Positions 1-8,233 of a stretch of DNA of 64,000 nt are shown here, in pieces (position 1 is the stretch's first letter; every line of letters starts with the position of its first letter). Under the pieces are notes generated by a model. The model was given only the letters and a program-made list of their open reading frames with translations. It had not been told where the DNA came from and ran no database searches. The translations under genes were made by a program, and so were the position numbers. This DNA comes from Brachybacterium sacelli (GTDB taxonomy: Bacteria > Actinomycetota > Actinomycetes > Actinomycetales > Dermabacteraceae): contig NZ_JAGIOD010000001.1 of the NCBI RefSeq assembly GCF_017876545.1, positions 1,736,001 to 1,800,000 on the forward strand, read 5' to 3'.

Positions 1-280
1 CCTCGGGATCGGCGGCGAGCAGCGAAGGGATCGGCAGACCGGCATCGGCCAGGGCGTCCAGCCCAGCCGCCTCACGGCGGACCATGTCGTGCTGCCAGCT
101 CCCGTCCCCGGACCAGCGCCGCACGACGACGTCACCGCGACCGTCCGCGCGCCGCACCTGCAGCATCTGCCCGGTGATGCCGCCGACCAGCGAACGCACC
201 AGCGAGACCTCCCCGACGAAGGGGGAGAGCCAGGCGCGCAGCGCCGGGTCGAGGTCCGAGGAATTGGAGTTCTGGGGCAT
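1..280 (-). CDS. Partial aminoglycoside phosphotransferase (APH)-like kinase, N-terminal part
   Basis: The reverse strand reads an open frame from an ATG at 278-280 to the window edge, giving about 93 residues beginning MPQNSNSSDLDPALRAWL. The segment LVRSLVGGITGQMLQV followed by DVVVRRW and a basic RREAAGLDALADAGLPIP stretch resembles the N-lobe of APH/choline-kinase-like phosphotransferases (nucleotide-binding loop, then the invariant-lysine strand). The catalytic HxD and DxD motifs would lie beyond the window, so activity cannot be judged. The substrate is unknown. Confidence 0.6.
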   Translation of the reverse strand, partial: MPQNSNSSDLDPALRAWLSPFVGEVSLVRSLVGGITGQMLQVRRADGRGDVVVRRWSGDGSWQHDMVRREAAGLDALADAGLPIPSLLAADPE

Positions 281-402
281 GCGGCAGAGACTGTCAGAGG
301 GGCCCGAAGGGCTCAATCGGATTCCGGGACCTCAGCGAGCCTTTCCGGGCAGGATCTGTCCTCGCATATTCCTGCGGTGGGAGTGCACAGCGGGACAGCG
401 CC

Positions 403-525
403 GCCGGTGTCCGCACCCTGCACGCCCCGGAGACGACGCCCTGGGGCAACCATCGCGTCGAGATGCTCGACCCCGAAGGGCATCAGTGGTCGGTGGGCGG
501 CTGCCGGCCCGGTCGGCCCTGGTGA
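403..525 (+). pseudogene. Remnant of a VOC/glyoxalase-fold protein (C-terminus only)
   Basis: The frame ending in TGA at 523-525 encodes AGVRTLHAPETTPWGNH and then VEMLDPEGHQWSVG, the typical closing strands of a VOC-superfamily protein (the TPWG and LDPDGH signatures). Upstream in the same frame there is no start codon and no earlier VOC strand. The rest of the gene therefore appears to be deleted. It lies in the gap between the kinase-like gene and the DUF5701 gene, which otherwise holds nothing recognisable. Confidence 0.5.
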
Positions 526-597
526 GGGAATACCGCAGCGCACGGGGACGTTGACAAGCGGTCCGCGCAGGATCCGCCGCCCCTCCCAGGAGAAGCC

Positions 598-1266
598 ATC
601 ACCGAGCACACTGCACTCACGAGCTCGTCCGCCGTCGTCCTCCCGGCTCTCGCCGCGCAGGCACAGCGCCTCATCGACCTCGACGTCCATTCCCTCGCAG
701 GCCTCTCTACGGAGGCGATGCGGGCGGCCGTCGCACAGTGGGGGAGCGAGCGCACCGACGCCCTGCTCGTGTTCCGTCCGGACCTCGCGCCCCCGTCGAC
801 CCTCGCCCCCCTCATGCGACGGGGCGAGAAGCCCGGGTTCGTGGTCGAGGACATGACCGACGTGGACCGCTTCGCGCCCACCGGCCTCGAGCTCCCCGGG
901 GAAGCGCTCTATCTCGTCACGGGCATCGCCCGCGGGGACGAGTTCGAGAACGCCTCGCCCGCCGAGGCGCTCGCCGAGCTCACCGCCCGCGACCGCAGCC
1001 CGCTGCTGCTCACCGAGGGGCTGCACTGGGTGCTCCAGCAGCCGGAGGTGCTCGAGCGCAACCACTGCTTCATGACCATCGGCTCGCGGCTGATGAAGGC
1101 GACCGGCAAGCTCGACTCCCGTACGCCGGCGCTGTGGATCTCGAACGGCACCGGACGCGACGGGAAGGAGCGCAAGGACGCCCCGAAGCTCGGCTGGTGC
1201 TGGTGGAACAACCGCCACACCTGGCTCGGCATCGCCTCGGCCGCGGGGCGGTCCACCGGAGCGTGA
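598..1266 (+). CDS. DUF5701 family protein
   Basis: An uncharacterised actinobacterial protein of about 222 residues if it starts at 598. The body (GEALYLVTGIARGDEF, LLLTEGLHWVLQ, GLGIASAA near the end) matches the DUF5701 pattern as I know it; no enzymatic motif is evident. The first ATG in frame is at 718, but that would drop a family-like N-terminal stretch (LAAQAQRLIDLDVHSLAGL). Upstream of 718 the frame has no ATG, GTG or TTG back to a stop at 523. An AGGAG at 588-592 sits five bases before ATC at 598, so a rare ATC start is plausible. The alternative is initiation at 718 on a shortened protein. Confidence 0.65.
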   Translation: MTEHTALTSSSAVVLPALAAQAQRLIDLDVHSLAGLSTEAMRAAVAQWGSERTDALLVFRPDLAPPSTLAPLMRRGEKPGFVVEDMTDVDRFAPTGLELPGEALYLVTGIARGDEFENASPAEALAELTARDRSPLLLTEGLHWVLQQPEVLERNHCFMTIGSRLMKATGKLDSRTPALWISNGTGRDGKERKDAPKLGWCWWNNRHTWLGIASAAGRSTGA

Positions 1267-1478
1267 CGCCTCTGTCGACACTGCGCTGCATCCTGCGCGG
1301 AGGAGGGAAGCTCCCCCGGAGCCGGAACACGATCAACGCCTCGAGACGCACTGCGCACGCGCAGATGCCGTGCGGGCACCGGCATGACAGGCCACGGCGG
1401 ATGTTCGTTGGATGAGATGACACTGCTGGTCATTTGGGTTTTTCCCTGACGCAACGGGATCTCTGGGGTGATCGGTCC

Positions 1479-1550
1479 TTGACGCGCCTACAGCCGAGCC
1501 GTACGTTGTTCGAGGTAAATGGGACGCCGTCCCGCTAAATGGGACGACGG
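1479..1550 (+). promoter_or_regulatory. Promoter and candidate IclR operator upstream of the MHS transporter-sulfatase-IclR operon
   Basis: TTGACG at 1479-1484 and TACGTT at 1502-1507 are 17 bases apart. Just downstream AAATGGGACG occurs at 1517-1526 and again at 1537-1546, exactly 20 bases apart. The first copy is also half of the palindrome GGGACGCCGTCCC (1521-1533), a shape typical of IclR-family sites. Lying at and after the expected start of transcription, it would suit repression by the IclR protein encoded third in the operon. The rest of 1267-1575 shows nothing else. Confidence 0.6.
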
Positions 1551-1575
1551 CTGATCGGCCCTCGGAGGGAATCCA

Positions 1576-2922
1576 ATGACGCATTCAGCCGCGGTAGGCA
1601 CACGGAGGAACGAGCGCAACACCGTCGTGGCAAGCGTGATCGGCTCCGTGGTCGAGTGGTATGACTTCTTCCTCTACGCGACGATGGCCGCGATCGTCTT
1701 CGACTCGCAGTTCTTCCCTTCGTTCGACCCCCTGATCGGGACGCTCGTCGCTTTCGGCACCTTCGCCGCGGGATTCGTCACCAGGCCGATCGGCGGACTG
1801 ATCTTCGGTCACTTCGGAGATCGGCTCGGGCGCAAGAAGATCCTGGTGACGACGATGCTCATCATGGGTCTCTCGACGTTCTGCATGGGGATCCTGCCCA
1901 CGTACGAGTCGGTCGGTGCTGCTGCCCCGATCCTGCTCCTGCTGCTGCGCATGCTCCAAGGGATCGGGCTCGGCGGCGAATGGGGCGGTGCCGCGATCCT
2001 CACGTTCGAGCATGCGCCCCAGGGCAAGCGGGGATTCTTCTCCTCCTGGCCGCAGACCGGGGTTCCCCTCGGTCTCATGCTCTCGACGCTGCTCGTGAAC
2101 GCCGTGAGCATGCTGGGAGACGAGGCCCTGCTCGCATGGGCATGGCGTATCCCCTTCCTGCTCAGCATCGTGCTCGTCATCGTCGGGCTCGTCATCCGTC
2201 TGAATGTCACCGAGCCACCTGCGTTCCGGAAGATGGTCGAGAACGACGACCGGGCCGGCGTACCGATGTTCGAGGTGATCACGAAGTACCCCAAGCAGCT
2301 CGTCGTCGGGTTCTGCGCCCGCTTCGGGGAAAGCGTGACGTTCAACGTGTTCAACGCCTTCGTGCTGACCTACACGACCCAAGTGCTAGGGCTGGAGAGC
2401 AAGCACGCACTGAACGGGCTGCTGATCGCAAGCATCTTCGGAGTCGTCATCATCCCGTTCGCGGGCAGGCTCTCCGACCGCATCGGCCGCCGCCCGGTCT
2501 TCGCGATCGGCGCGGCAGTCGCCGCCGTGACCGCCTTCCCGATCTTCGCCTTGATCGACACCGGCCTCGCCCCTCTGATCTGGCTGGCGATCGTTCTCGG
2601 ATGGGCGCTCGGGGCGTGCACGATGTTCGGAGCGGAGGCGGCCTTCATCGCCGAGCTCTTCCCCGCACGAGTCCGCTACTCAGGTATGTCCATCGTCTAC
2701 CAGCTCGGTGTACTCCCCTCGGGAGCGATCGCTCCCGCACTCTCCGTGTGGCTGGTCTCCCTCACCGGGTCGGCCTGGCCCGTTGCCGCGTACGTCGTGC
2801 TCGCCGCCCTCATCTCCTTGATCGGCCTCCGCGCTGCGAGAGAGACGGCTCATGACGACATCGACGGCGACCTGCACGCCCCGGGCATCGGCCGTGCTGA
2901 GACAGAACGCGCAGCCCGCTGA
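1576..2922 (+). CDS. MFS transporter, metabolite:H+ symporter (MHS) family
   Basis: A 448-residue integral membrane protein with about 12 hydrophobic segments. The opening VIGSVVEWYDFFLYA, the loop GHFGDRLGRKKIL (residues about 78-90, the MFS loop 2-3 motif) and GIGLGGEWGGA in helix 4 are diagnostic of the MHS group (KgtP, ShiA and ProP relatives), which import carboxylates, aromatic acids or betaines with protons. GGAGGG at 1564-1569 serves as ribosome binding site. It is first in an operon with a sulfatase and an IclR regulator, so its cargo is probably the organic product released by the sulfatase, or the sulfate ester itself. The substrate is not identifiable from sequence. Confidence 0.85.
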   Translation: MTHSAAVGTRRNERNTVVASVIGSVVEWYDFFLYATMAAIVFDSQFFPSFDPLIGTLVAFGTFAAGFVTRPIGGLIFGHFGDRLGRKKILVTTMLIMGLSTFCMGILPTYESVGAAAPILLLLLRMLQGIGLGGEWGGAAILTFEHAPQGKRGFFSSWPQTGVPLGLMLSTLLVNAVSMLGDEALLAWAWRIPFLLSIVLVIVGLVIRLNVTEPPAFRKMVENDDRAGVPMFEVITKYPKQLVVGFCARFGESVTFNVFNAFVLTYTTQVLGLESKHALNGLLIASIFGVVIIPFAGRLSDRIGRRPVFAIGAAVAAVTAFPIFALIDTGLAPLIWLAIVLGWALGACTMFGAEAAFIAELFPARVRYSGMSIVYQLGVLPSGAIAPALSVWLVSLTGSAWPVAAYVVLAALISLIGLRAARETAHDDIDGDLHAPGIGRAETERAAR

Positions 2923-2967
2923 ACCACTCCATCCCTCTCCGTCCCTACTCGCCAGAGGTGCCTTCGC

Positions 2968-4584
2968 ATGACCGATGAATCCGTCTCCGCCCCCAACGTC
3001 GTTCTCGTCCTCGTCGACGACATGGGCTTCTCCGATATCGGGTGTTACGGCGGTGAGGTCGAGACCCCGAACATCGATGCTCTCGCCGCCGGTGGCGCGC
3101 GGATGAGCCAGTTCTACAACACCGCCCGATGCAGTCCGTCCCGCGCCTCGCTCATGACAGGTCTGCATCCCCACCAGACCGGCATCGGGATCCTCAACTA
3201 CGACGACTCCCCTGAGGGGTATCCGGGGAACCTCAACTCGAACTGCGTGACGATTGCCGAAGCGCTCCGCCCCGCCGGCTACCGGAGCTACGCGTCCGGG
3301 AAATGGCACATGGCGGGCGACATCCATAACCCGACCGACGCCTGGCCGACCCGGCGCGGGTTCGATGAGTTCTTCGGGACCCTCGAAGGCGCGGGCAGCT
3401 ATTTCACACCGCGGACCCTCACCCGGAACGAGACCAACGTCGAGCACGAGTTCGAGGACCCGGACTTCTACTACACCGACGCCATCACCGACAACGCAGT
3501 GGATTTCCTGCGCGCTCACGCACAGGAACACTCGGATGACCCCTTCTTCCTGTATCTGTCCTATACAGCGCCTCACTGGCCCCTCCAGGCACGTGAGGAC
3601 GACATTGCCAAGTATGTGGACCGCTTCTCCGCAGGCTGGGACGAGCTGCGCAAGGAACGCCTGGAGCGGCTCGTCGCCTCGGGGATCATCTCCGAGAAGT
3701 GGCCATTGACCGATCGGGACCCCCGCGTCCCCGCCTGGGACGATGTCGAGGACCAGGAATGGGAGGCCGGCCGAATGGCCGTGTATGCCGCGATGGTCGA
3801 CCGTATGGACCAGGGTGTCGGGCGCGTCGTCGAGGAACTGCAGGAGCAGGGCGAGATCGACAACTCGCTGATCATCTTCCTGTCCGACAACGGAGGGTGC
3901 GCCGAAGAAATGCCGATCGAGTCCGCGCGGGATTTCGTCACCACCTACGTCAGCTTCGACGAGACCTCTCGGGATGGACGCCCGGTTCGCCCGGGGAACG
4001 ACCCCAGCATCACCCCGGGAGGCGAGGACACGTACAGCACGTACGGCCGCTCATGGGCGAACCTCTCCAACACCCCCTTCCGCGAGTACAAGCACTGGAT
4101 CCACGAGGGCGGTATCGCGACTCCGCTGATCGTCTCCTGGCCCGGGACGGTGCCGGAGGGTGTGCTGCGGACGCAACCTCACCAGCTCACCGACATCATG
4201 GCCACGATCCTCGACGCGACCGGGACGCAATACCCGAGCCACTGCCGGGACCGCCAGCCGCTGCCGCTGGAGGGCATCAGCATGTTGCCCACCTTGTACG
4301 ACGGAGCCACCGATGAAGGGCGATTCCTGTACTGGGAGCACGAGGGGAACTGCGGCGTGCGCCGGGGTGCGTGGAAGCTCGTGAAGAAGCACGGCGAGGA
4401 ATGGGAGCTCTATGACGTGGAGGAGGATCGCACGGAGCTGCACGATGTGGCTCTGCACCATCCGGAGATCGTCGAAGAGTTCTCGACCGAGTATCAGGCA
4501 TGGGCGGATCGCTGCGGCGTCATTCCTCGTGAGCGAGTGCTCGCCCTGTACGAGGAACGGGGCAATGGCCTGCCCTCGGAGTGA
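2968..4584 (+). CDS. Type I sulfatase (arylsulfatase-like)
   Basis: A 538-residue alkaline-phosphatase-superfamily sulfatase that hydrolyses sulfate esters. The metal-binding start VLVDDMGFSDIGCYGG (Asp17-Asp18) and the active-site signature CSPSR (Cys55-Arg59) are intact; Cys55 is the residue converted to formylglycine by a maturase, which is not in this window. SGKWHMAG and FLSDNGG supply further active-site residues. There is no signal peptide, so it probably acts in the cytoplasm after import by the preceding transporter. It overlaps the IclR gene by four bases. The true ester (aryl, sugar or choline sulfate) cannot be told from sequence. Confidence 0.9.
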   Translation: MTDESVSAPNVVLVLVDDMGFSDIGCYGGEVETPNIDALAAGGARMSQFYNTARCSPSRASLMTGLHPHQTGIGILNYDDSPEGYPGNLNSNCVTIAEALRPAGYRSYASGKWHMAGDIHNPTDAWPTRRGFDEFFGTLEGAGSYFTPRTLTRNETNVEHEFEDPDFYYTDAITDNAVDFLRAHAQEHSDDPFFLYLSYTAPHWPLQAREDDIAKYVDRFSAGWDELRKERLERLVASGIISEKWPLTDRDPRVPAWDDVEDQEWEAGRMAVYAAMVDRMDQGVGRVVEELQEQGEIDNSLIIFLSDNGGCAEEMPIESARDFVTTYVSFDETSRDGRPVRPGNDPSITPGGEDTYSTYGRSWANLSNTPFREYKHWIHEGGIATPLIVSWPGTVPEGVLRTQPHQLTDIMATILDATGTQYPSHCRDRQPLPLEGISMLPTLYDGATDEGRFLYWEHEGNCGVRRGAWKLVKKHGEEWELYDVEEDRTELHDVALHHPEIVEEFSTEYQAWADRCGVIPRERVLALYEERGNGLPSE

Positions 4585-5372
4585 GCGGCTACGCTGATCT
4601 CGTGGAGCGAACAAGCGCCGACAACAGCATCGGTAAGGCCGTGTCGGTTCTCAACGCGCTGCGGGGCGCCGAGAACGGAGCCGGTGCGCGGGCCCTCGCT
4701 TCGACCACCGGGTTGCCGCGCAGCACGGTACAACGTCTGCTCGCTTCACTCGGCGCGAGCGGGATGGTCATTCAGGACGAGGCGACCCAGCAGTACAGGA
4801 TCGGTCCGCAGGCACTCATCATCGGCTTGGGGTACAACGCCGGGAGCGTTCTGCTGGCCGTGGCGAGACCCCACATGGTCAGTCTCCGTGACGAGATCGG
4901 TGAGACGGTCGGCCTCTCCGTCGCTGTCGGGGATTCGCGCATCTTCATCGACGAGGTGCAGAGCACGTTCGAACTGCGGTTCGCCTCGGAGATGGGTCGG
5001 CTCTACCCGCTGTGGTCAGGGGCGAACGGCAGACTGCTGCTGAGCGATCTGGCTGACGTAGAGATCGAGCGTGTGCTCGACTCCTTCAGCGACGGCGGAC
5101 CCGTGCACAGGCCGCTCAGTGCTCAGGAGACCTGGGAGCAGATCCGTCGGATCCGCCGGGACGGATACGCGATGGCAAGTGACGAGGCGATCGCCGATGT
5201 GAGCTCGGTATCGACTCCGGTGCGGGACGCCCACGGCAGGATCACCGCCGCACTGTCGGCCTCCGGTCCCTCCGAAAGATTCACCGAGGAGCGGATGAAC
5301 GCGTGCCTCGGCCCGCTCCGTGCCGCGTCGGAAGCCATCAGCAGTCGAGTTGGGCGAGGACCCCAGTACTGA
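4581..5372 (+). CDS. IclR family transcriptional regulator
   Basis: A 263-residue regulator with an N-terminal winged helix-turn-helix (about residues 18-75; ARALASTTGLPRSTVQRLLASL is the HTH) and a C-terminal effector-binding GAF-like domain (about 85-255; the TVGLSVAVGDSRIFIDEVQS strand region and SVSTPVRDAHG are typical). It starts with GTG in a GTGA overlap with the sulfatase stop, so it is translationally coupled; a later GTG at 4602 is possible. It most likely controls its own operon through the repeats at 1517-1546. Confidence 0.85.
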   Translation: MSGYADLVERTSADNSIGKAVSVLNALRGAENGAGARALASTTGLPRSTVQRLLASLGASGMVIQDEATQQYRIGPQALIIGLGYNAGSVLLAVARPHMVSLRDEIGETVGLSVAVGDSRIFIDEVQSTFELRFASEMGRLYPLWSGANGRLLLSDLADVEIERVLDSFSDGGPVHRPLSAQETWEQIRRIRRDGYAMASDEAIADVSSVSTPVRDAHGRITAALSASGPSERFTEERMNACLGPLRAASEAISSRVGRGPQY

Positions 5373-5440
5373 CTCGAGGCCCGGGGGCCGTGTGCAATTC
5401 CGCGGGACCGGAGGACCGCTCCGCTGTACCGTCGCTGACC

Positions 5441-6886
5441 ATGACCTCGACAACTAAGCCTACGTGGTGGGACCTGCACAACGACTCGTTGCTCGCGGCC
5501 GCCCGTGACGACCCGTCGCTGGCCGCCGCGATGCTCTCCGACGACATCATCGCGCTGCTCGCCGAGGTCGAGGCTGCGTTCGCCGAGACGGGCACCGAGA
5601 TCCCTTCGTGGGAGGACCCGCACCTGCAGGCCGACGGCGGGACCCGCGACAGCCGCGACGAGGAGCACGGCCGCTGCCACGACCCCGGCAGGTTCCGGAT
5701 CCTGTGGACCCGCGCCGAGGCGTGGACCCGCGTGCTCACCGCCCGCGGATGGGCCGGTCCGGCCGGCGTCGAGGACGGCGGGCAGCTCGACTGGACCTCG
5801 CCGCTGTTCGTGACGCCCCATCGCGCCACCGTGCTGCGCCCTCGCCGGCGGGGCGCGGAGCCTCTCGTGCTCGCCCGGACGCTCCCGGACGATGCTGTCG
5901 CCGGCCCGGATCTGCGCGGTGAGGAGCCGGATGTCCCGGGCCTCGTGGTCGGCCTCGGTGAGCCCGCGGTGCCGGTGCACACCACGCCGGTCTGCGGTTG
6001 CGACGCCTGCGATGACGGCTCCGGCGATCTGCTCGAGGACCTCGACCGGACGATCCTCTCGATCGTCGACGGATCCTTCGAGGTCGTCACGACGGCAGGG
6101 GGCACCTCACGACGCACGTCCTTCGGTGTCGAGGAGGATGGACGTGCCGAGGGGGACCCTGCGTCCATGCAGATCACTGCCGAGCCCTGGGCGGAGAACT
6201 GGACCCCGCGACCGCTCTGCGAGCCGATCGATCCCGGGGACATCGCCTGGGCCCACGAGATGCTGCGCGAGCCCTGGCCCACGCGCCTGCTCGATGCCGT
6301 CGTCTACGCCCTCCCGCCTCCCCTCGCCGCCCGGATCGACCGCTTCCGCCCCGGGTACTCCGCGACGGCGACCTCGAGCCCGTACGTCCGCGACGACCCG
6401 GAGATCACGGCGCCGCTCGACGCCCTGGAGAACGTGCCTGCCGGGTACCGCCGCCTCCACCGCAGCGCCGTGGTGACGGGCATGGACTTCGAGGAAGCCG
6501 CCACCGCGGTGCTGACCTGGACGCTGCAGCGCCGCGCGGGCATAGGGGTCCTCGCCTCGCACTCTCCGCTCGAGGAAGGCACGGAAGCACGACTGCGACT
6601 GGGCATCGCCCCGTTCACGATCAGCGCCCCGTGTCGGGTGCTGCAGGTGATCGACGAGCCGGACCGGCAGGGATTCGCCTATGGCACACTGCCCGGCCAT
6701 CCGGAATCCGGCATCGAGCAGTTCACCGTGACCCGCACTTCGACCGGTCTCGTGCGCGTCCACCTCGATGCCGTCTCGAGAACCGCCACCTGGTACGCCC
6801 GGCTCGGCGCGCCCGCCGCCCGGATCATCCAGGAGCTCATCACCCGTCGCTACCTCAGCGCCCTGTCCAGCTCGTCCGCCCCGTAA
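5441..6886 (+). CDS. Fusion protein: DUF6226-like N-terminus and DUF1990 C-terminus
   Basis: A 481-residue protein of unknown function joining two usually separate actinobacterial families. The N-terminal half has the signature CGCDACDDGSGDLLEDLD (about residues 187-204) of DUF6226. The C-terminal half, from about residue 328 (VPAGYRRLHRSAVVTG) to the end, is a complete DUF1990 domain, including APCRVLQVIDEPDRQGFAYG and GHPESGIEQF. The ATG at 5441 is chosen because the WWDLHNDS region follows at once and the upstream sequence of the frame looks non-coding. No stop or frameshift separates the halves. RidA follows 10 bases after the stop. Confidence 0.7.
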   Translation: MTSTTKPTWWDLHNDSLLAAARDDPSLAAAMLSDDIIALLAEVEAAFAETGTEIPSWEDPHLQADGGTRDSRDEEHGRCHDPGRFRILWTRAEAWTRVLTARGWAGPAGVEDGGQLDWTSPLFVTPHRATVLRPRRRGAEPLVLARTLPDDAVAGPDLRGEEPDVPGLVVGLGEPAVPVHTTPVCGCDACDDGSGDLLEDLDRTILSIVDGSFEVVTTAGGTSRRTSFGVEEDGRAEGDPASMQITAEPWAENWTPRPLCEPIDPGDIAWAHEMLREPWPTRLLDAVVYALPPPLAARIDRFRPGYSATATSSPYVRDDPEITAPLDALENVPAGYRRLHRSAVVTGMDFEEAATAVLTWTLQRRAGIGVLASHSPLEEGTEARLRLGIAPFTISAPCRVLQVIDEPDRQGFAYGTLPGHPESGIEQFTVTRTSTGLVRVHLDAVSRTATWYARLGAPAARIIQELITRRYLSALSSSSAP

Positions 6887-6896
6887 GGAGCCCGCC

Positions 6897-7298
6897 ATGC
6901 CCGTCAGCCTGATCCGCTCGACCAGCCTCTCCGACGTCGCCGAGTACGCCTACGCCGCCACCGCCCCTGCCGGCGCCCGCCTGATCGCCCTCGCCGGGTC
7001 CTGTCCGCTGAACGAGGACGGCTCGACCCACGGCATCGGCGACTACGCCGCACAGACCGCGAAGTGCCTCGAGAACATGACAACCGCCCTGGCCGACGCC
7101 GGGGCCGGTATCGAGGACGTCCTCAGCACACGAGTCTCCGTCGCCACCACCCGGCAGAGCGATCTCGTCGCGGCCTGGGACGTGGTGCGCGACGGGTTCG
7201 CGGAGCACGACGTGCCCAGTACCCTCGTCGGCGTCACCGTGCTCGGCTACGACCACCAGCTCGTCGAGATCGAAGCCCTCGCCGCGGTCGTCGACTGA
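6897..7298 (+). CDS. RidA family protein (reactive enamine/imine deaminase or relative)
   Basis: A 133-residue protein of the YjgF/RidA fold, about the usual family length. The N-terminal IALAGSCPLNEDG and the central QTAKCLENMTTALADAGAG strand-helix are typical, and ADAGAGIEDVLSTRVSVATT matches the core. The position normally held by the RidA arginine (motif near the end, xxRxxVEV) reads YDHQLVEIEALA, with no arginine. It may therefore be a RidA paralogue rather than a true imine deaminase. GTAAGGAG just before the ATG at 6897 gives the ribosome binding site. It is followed by a DHDPS-family gene, consistent with a shared catabolic role. Confidence 0.8.
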   Translation: MPVSLIRSTSLSDVAEYAYAATAPAGARLIALAGSCPLNEDGSTHGIGDYAAQTAKCLENMTTALADAGAGIEDVLSTRVSVATTRQSDLVAAWDVVRDGFAEHDVPSTLVGVTVLGYDHQLVEIEALAAVVD

Positions 7299-7316
7299 TC
7301 CCCACCCAGGAGCCGA

Positions 7317-8210
7317 ATGTTCACCGGCCTCAGTGCCTTCCCGCTCACCCCGCTGCGTGACGACCAGGTCGATCTCGCCGCTTACACACGACTGATCGAC
7401 CGCTTGGGCGCGGCCGAGGTCGGCTCGATCGGTGCTCTCGGCTCTACCGGCTCCTACGCCTATCTCGACCGGGACGAACGACGGGCAGTGGCCGCCGCGA
7501 CCGTCGAGCACGCGGGCCACGTCCCGGTGCTCATCGGCATCGGTGCCCTGCGCGCCTCGCAGGTGCGAGCGCTGGCCGCCGACGCCCAGGAGGTCGGGGC
7601 CGACGCCGTGCTGCTCGCCCCGGTCAGCTACCAGGAGCTCACCGAGGACGATGTCGCCGGCCTCTACGAGGACGTCACCGCCGAGCTCTCGGTGCCCCTG
7701 GTCGTCTACGACAACCCCGGCACCACGCACTTCACGTTCTCCCTCGACCTCTACGCGCACATCGCCTCGCTCCCGCACGTCGAGGGGATCAAGATCCCCC
7801 CGACCGCCGGCAGCGTGGAGGAAGTGCGCGAGCGGATCCAGGCGATTCGCGCCGTGATCCCCGAGCACGTCCGGCTCGGCATCTCCGGGGACGGCTTCGC
7901 GGCGACCGGGTTACTGGCCGGCTGCGATGCCTGGTTCAGCTCCCTCGGCGGCATCCTCCCGCAGGCGATGGCGGCCATCGCACGCCCGGCTCTGGCGGGC
8001 GAGGAGGAGAGCGCGCTCGCCGGGTCCGAGCGGCTGCGCCCGGTATGGGAGCTGATCGCCGAGTTCGGCAGCCTGCGGGTGGCCGCTGCGATGGCCGGGC
8101 ACCTCGAACTGGTCCAGGAGCCGTGCCTGCCCCGACCGCTGCTCGGCCTGACGGGATCAGACCGCGACCGGGTACGAGCAGTGGTCGAGGAACTCGGGCT
8201 GAGGGACTGA
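7317..8210 (+). CDS. Dihydrodipicolinate synthase/N-acetylneuraminate lyase family aldolase
   Basis: A 297-residue class I aldolase of the DHDPS/NAL superfamily. The Schiff-base lysine is Lys159 (VEGIKIPP), the catalytic tyrosine Tyr131 (VVYDNPGTT) and the substrate-binding GSTGSY loop lies at residues 42-47. The family condenses or cleaves pyruvate with an aldehyde. The neighbours RidA and SDR are not lysine-biosynthesis genes, so a catabolic lyase (keto-deoxy sugar or hydroxyproline type) is more likely than DapA; the real aldehyde is unknown. A GGAG at 7309-7312 precedes the ATG. Confidence 0.85.
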   Translation: MFTGLSAFPLTPLRDDQVDLAAYTRLIDRLGAAEVGSIGALGSTGSYAYLDRDERRAVAAATVEHAGHVPVLIGIGALRASQVRALAADAQEVGADAVLLAPVSYQELTEDDVAGLYEDVTAELSVPLVVYDNPGTTHFTFSLDLYAHIASLPHVEGIKIPPTAGSVEEVRERIQAIRAVIPEHVRLGISGDGFAATGLLAGCDAWFSSLGGILPQAMAAIARPALAGEEESALAGSERLRPVWELIAEFGSLRVAAAMAGHLELVQEPCLPRPLLGLTGSDRDRVRAVVEELGLRD

Positions 8211-8233
8211 CCGGTCGAGAGCGATAGGGGTCA

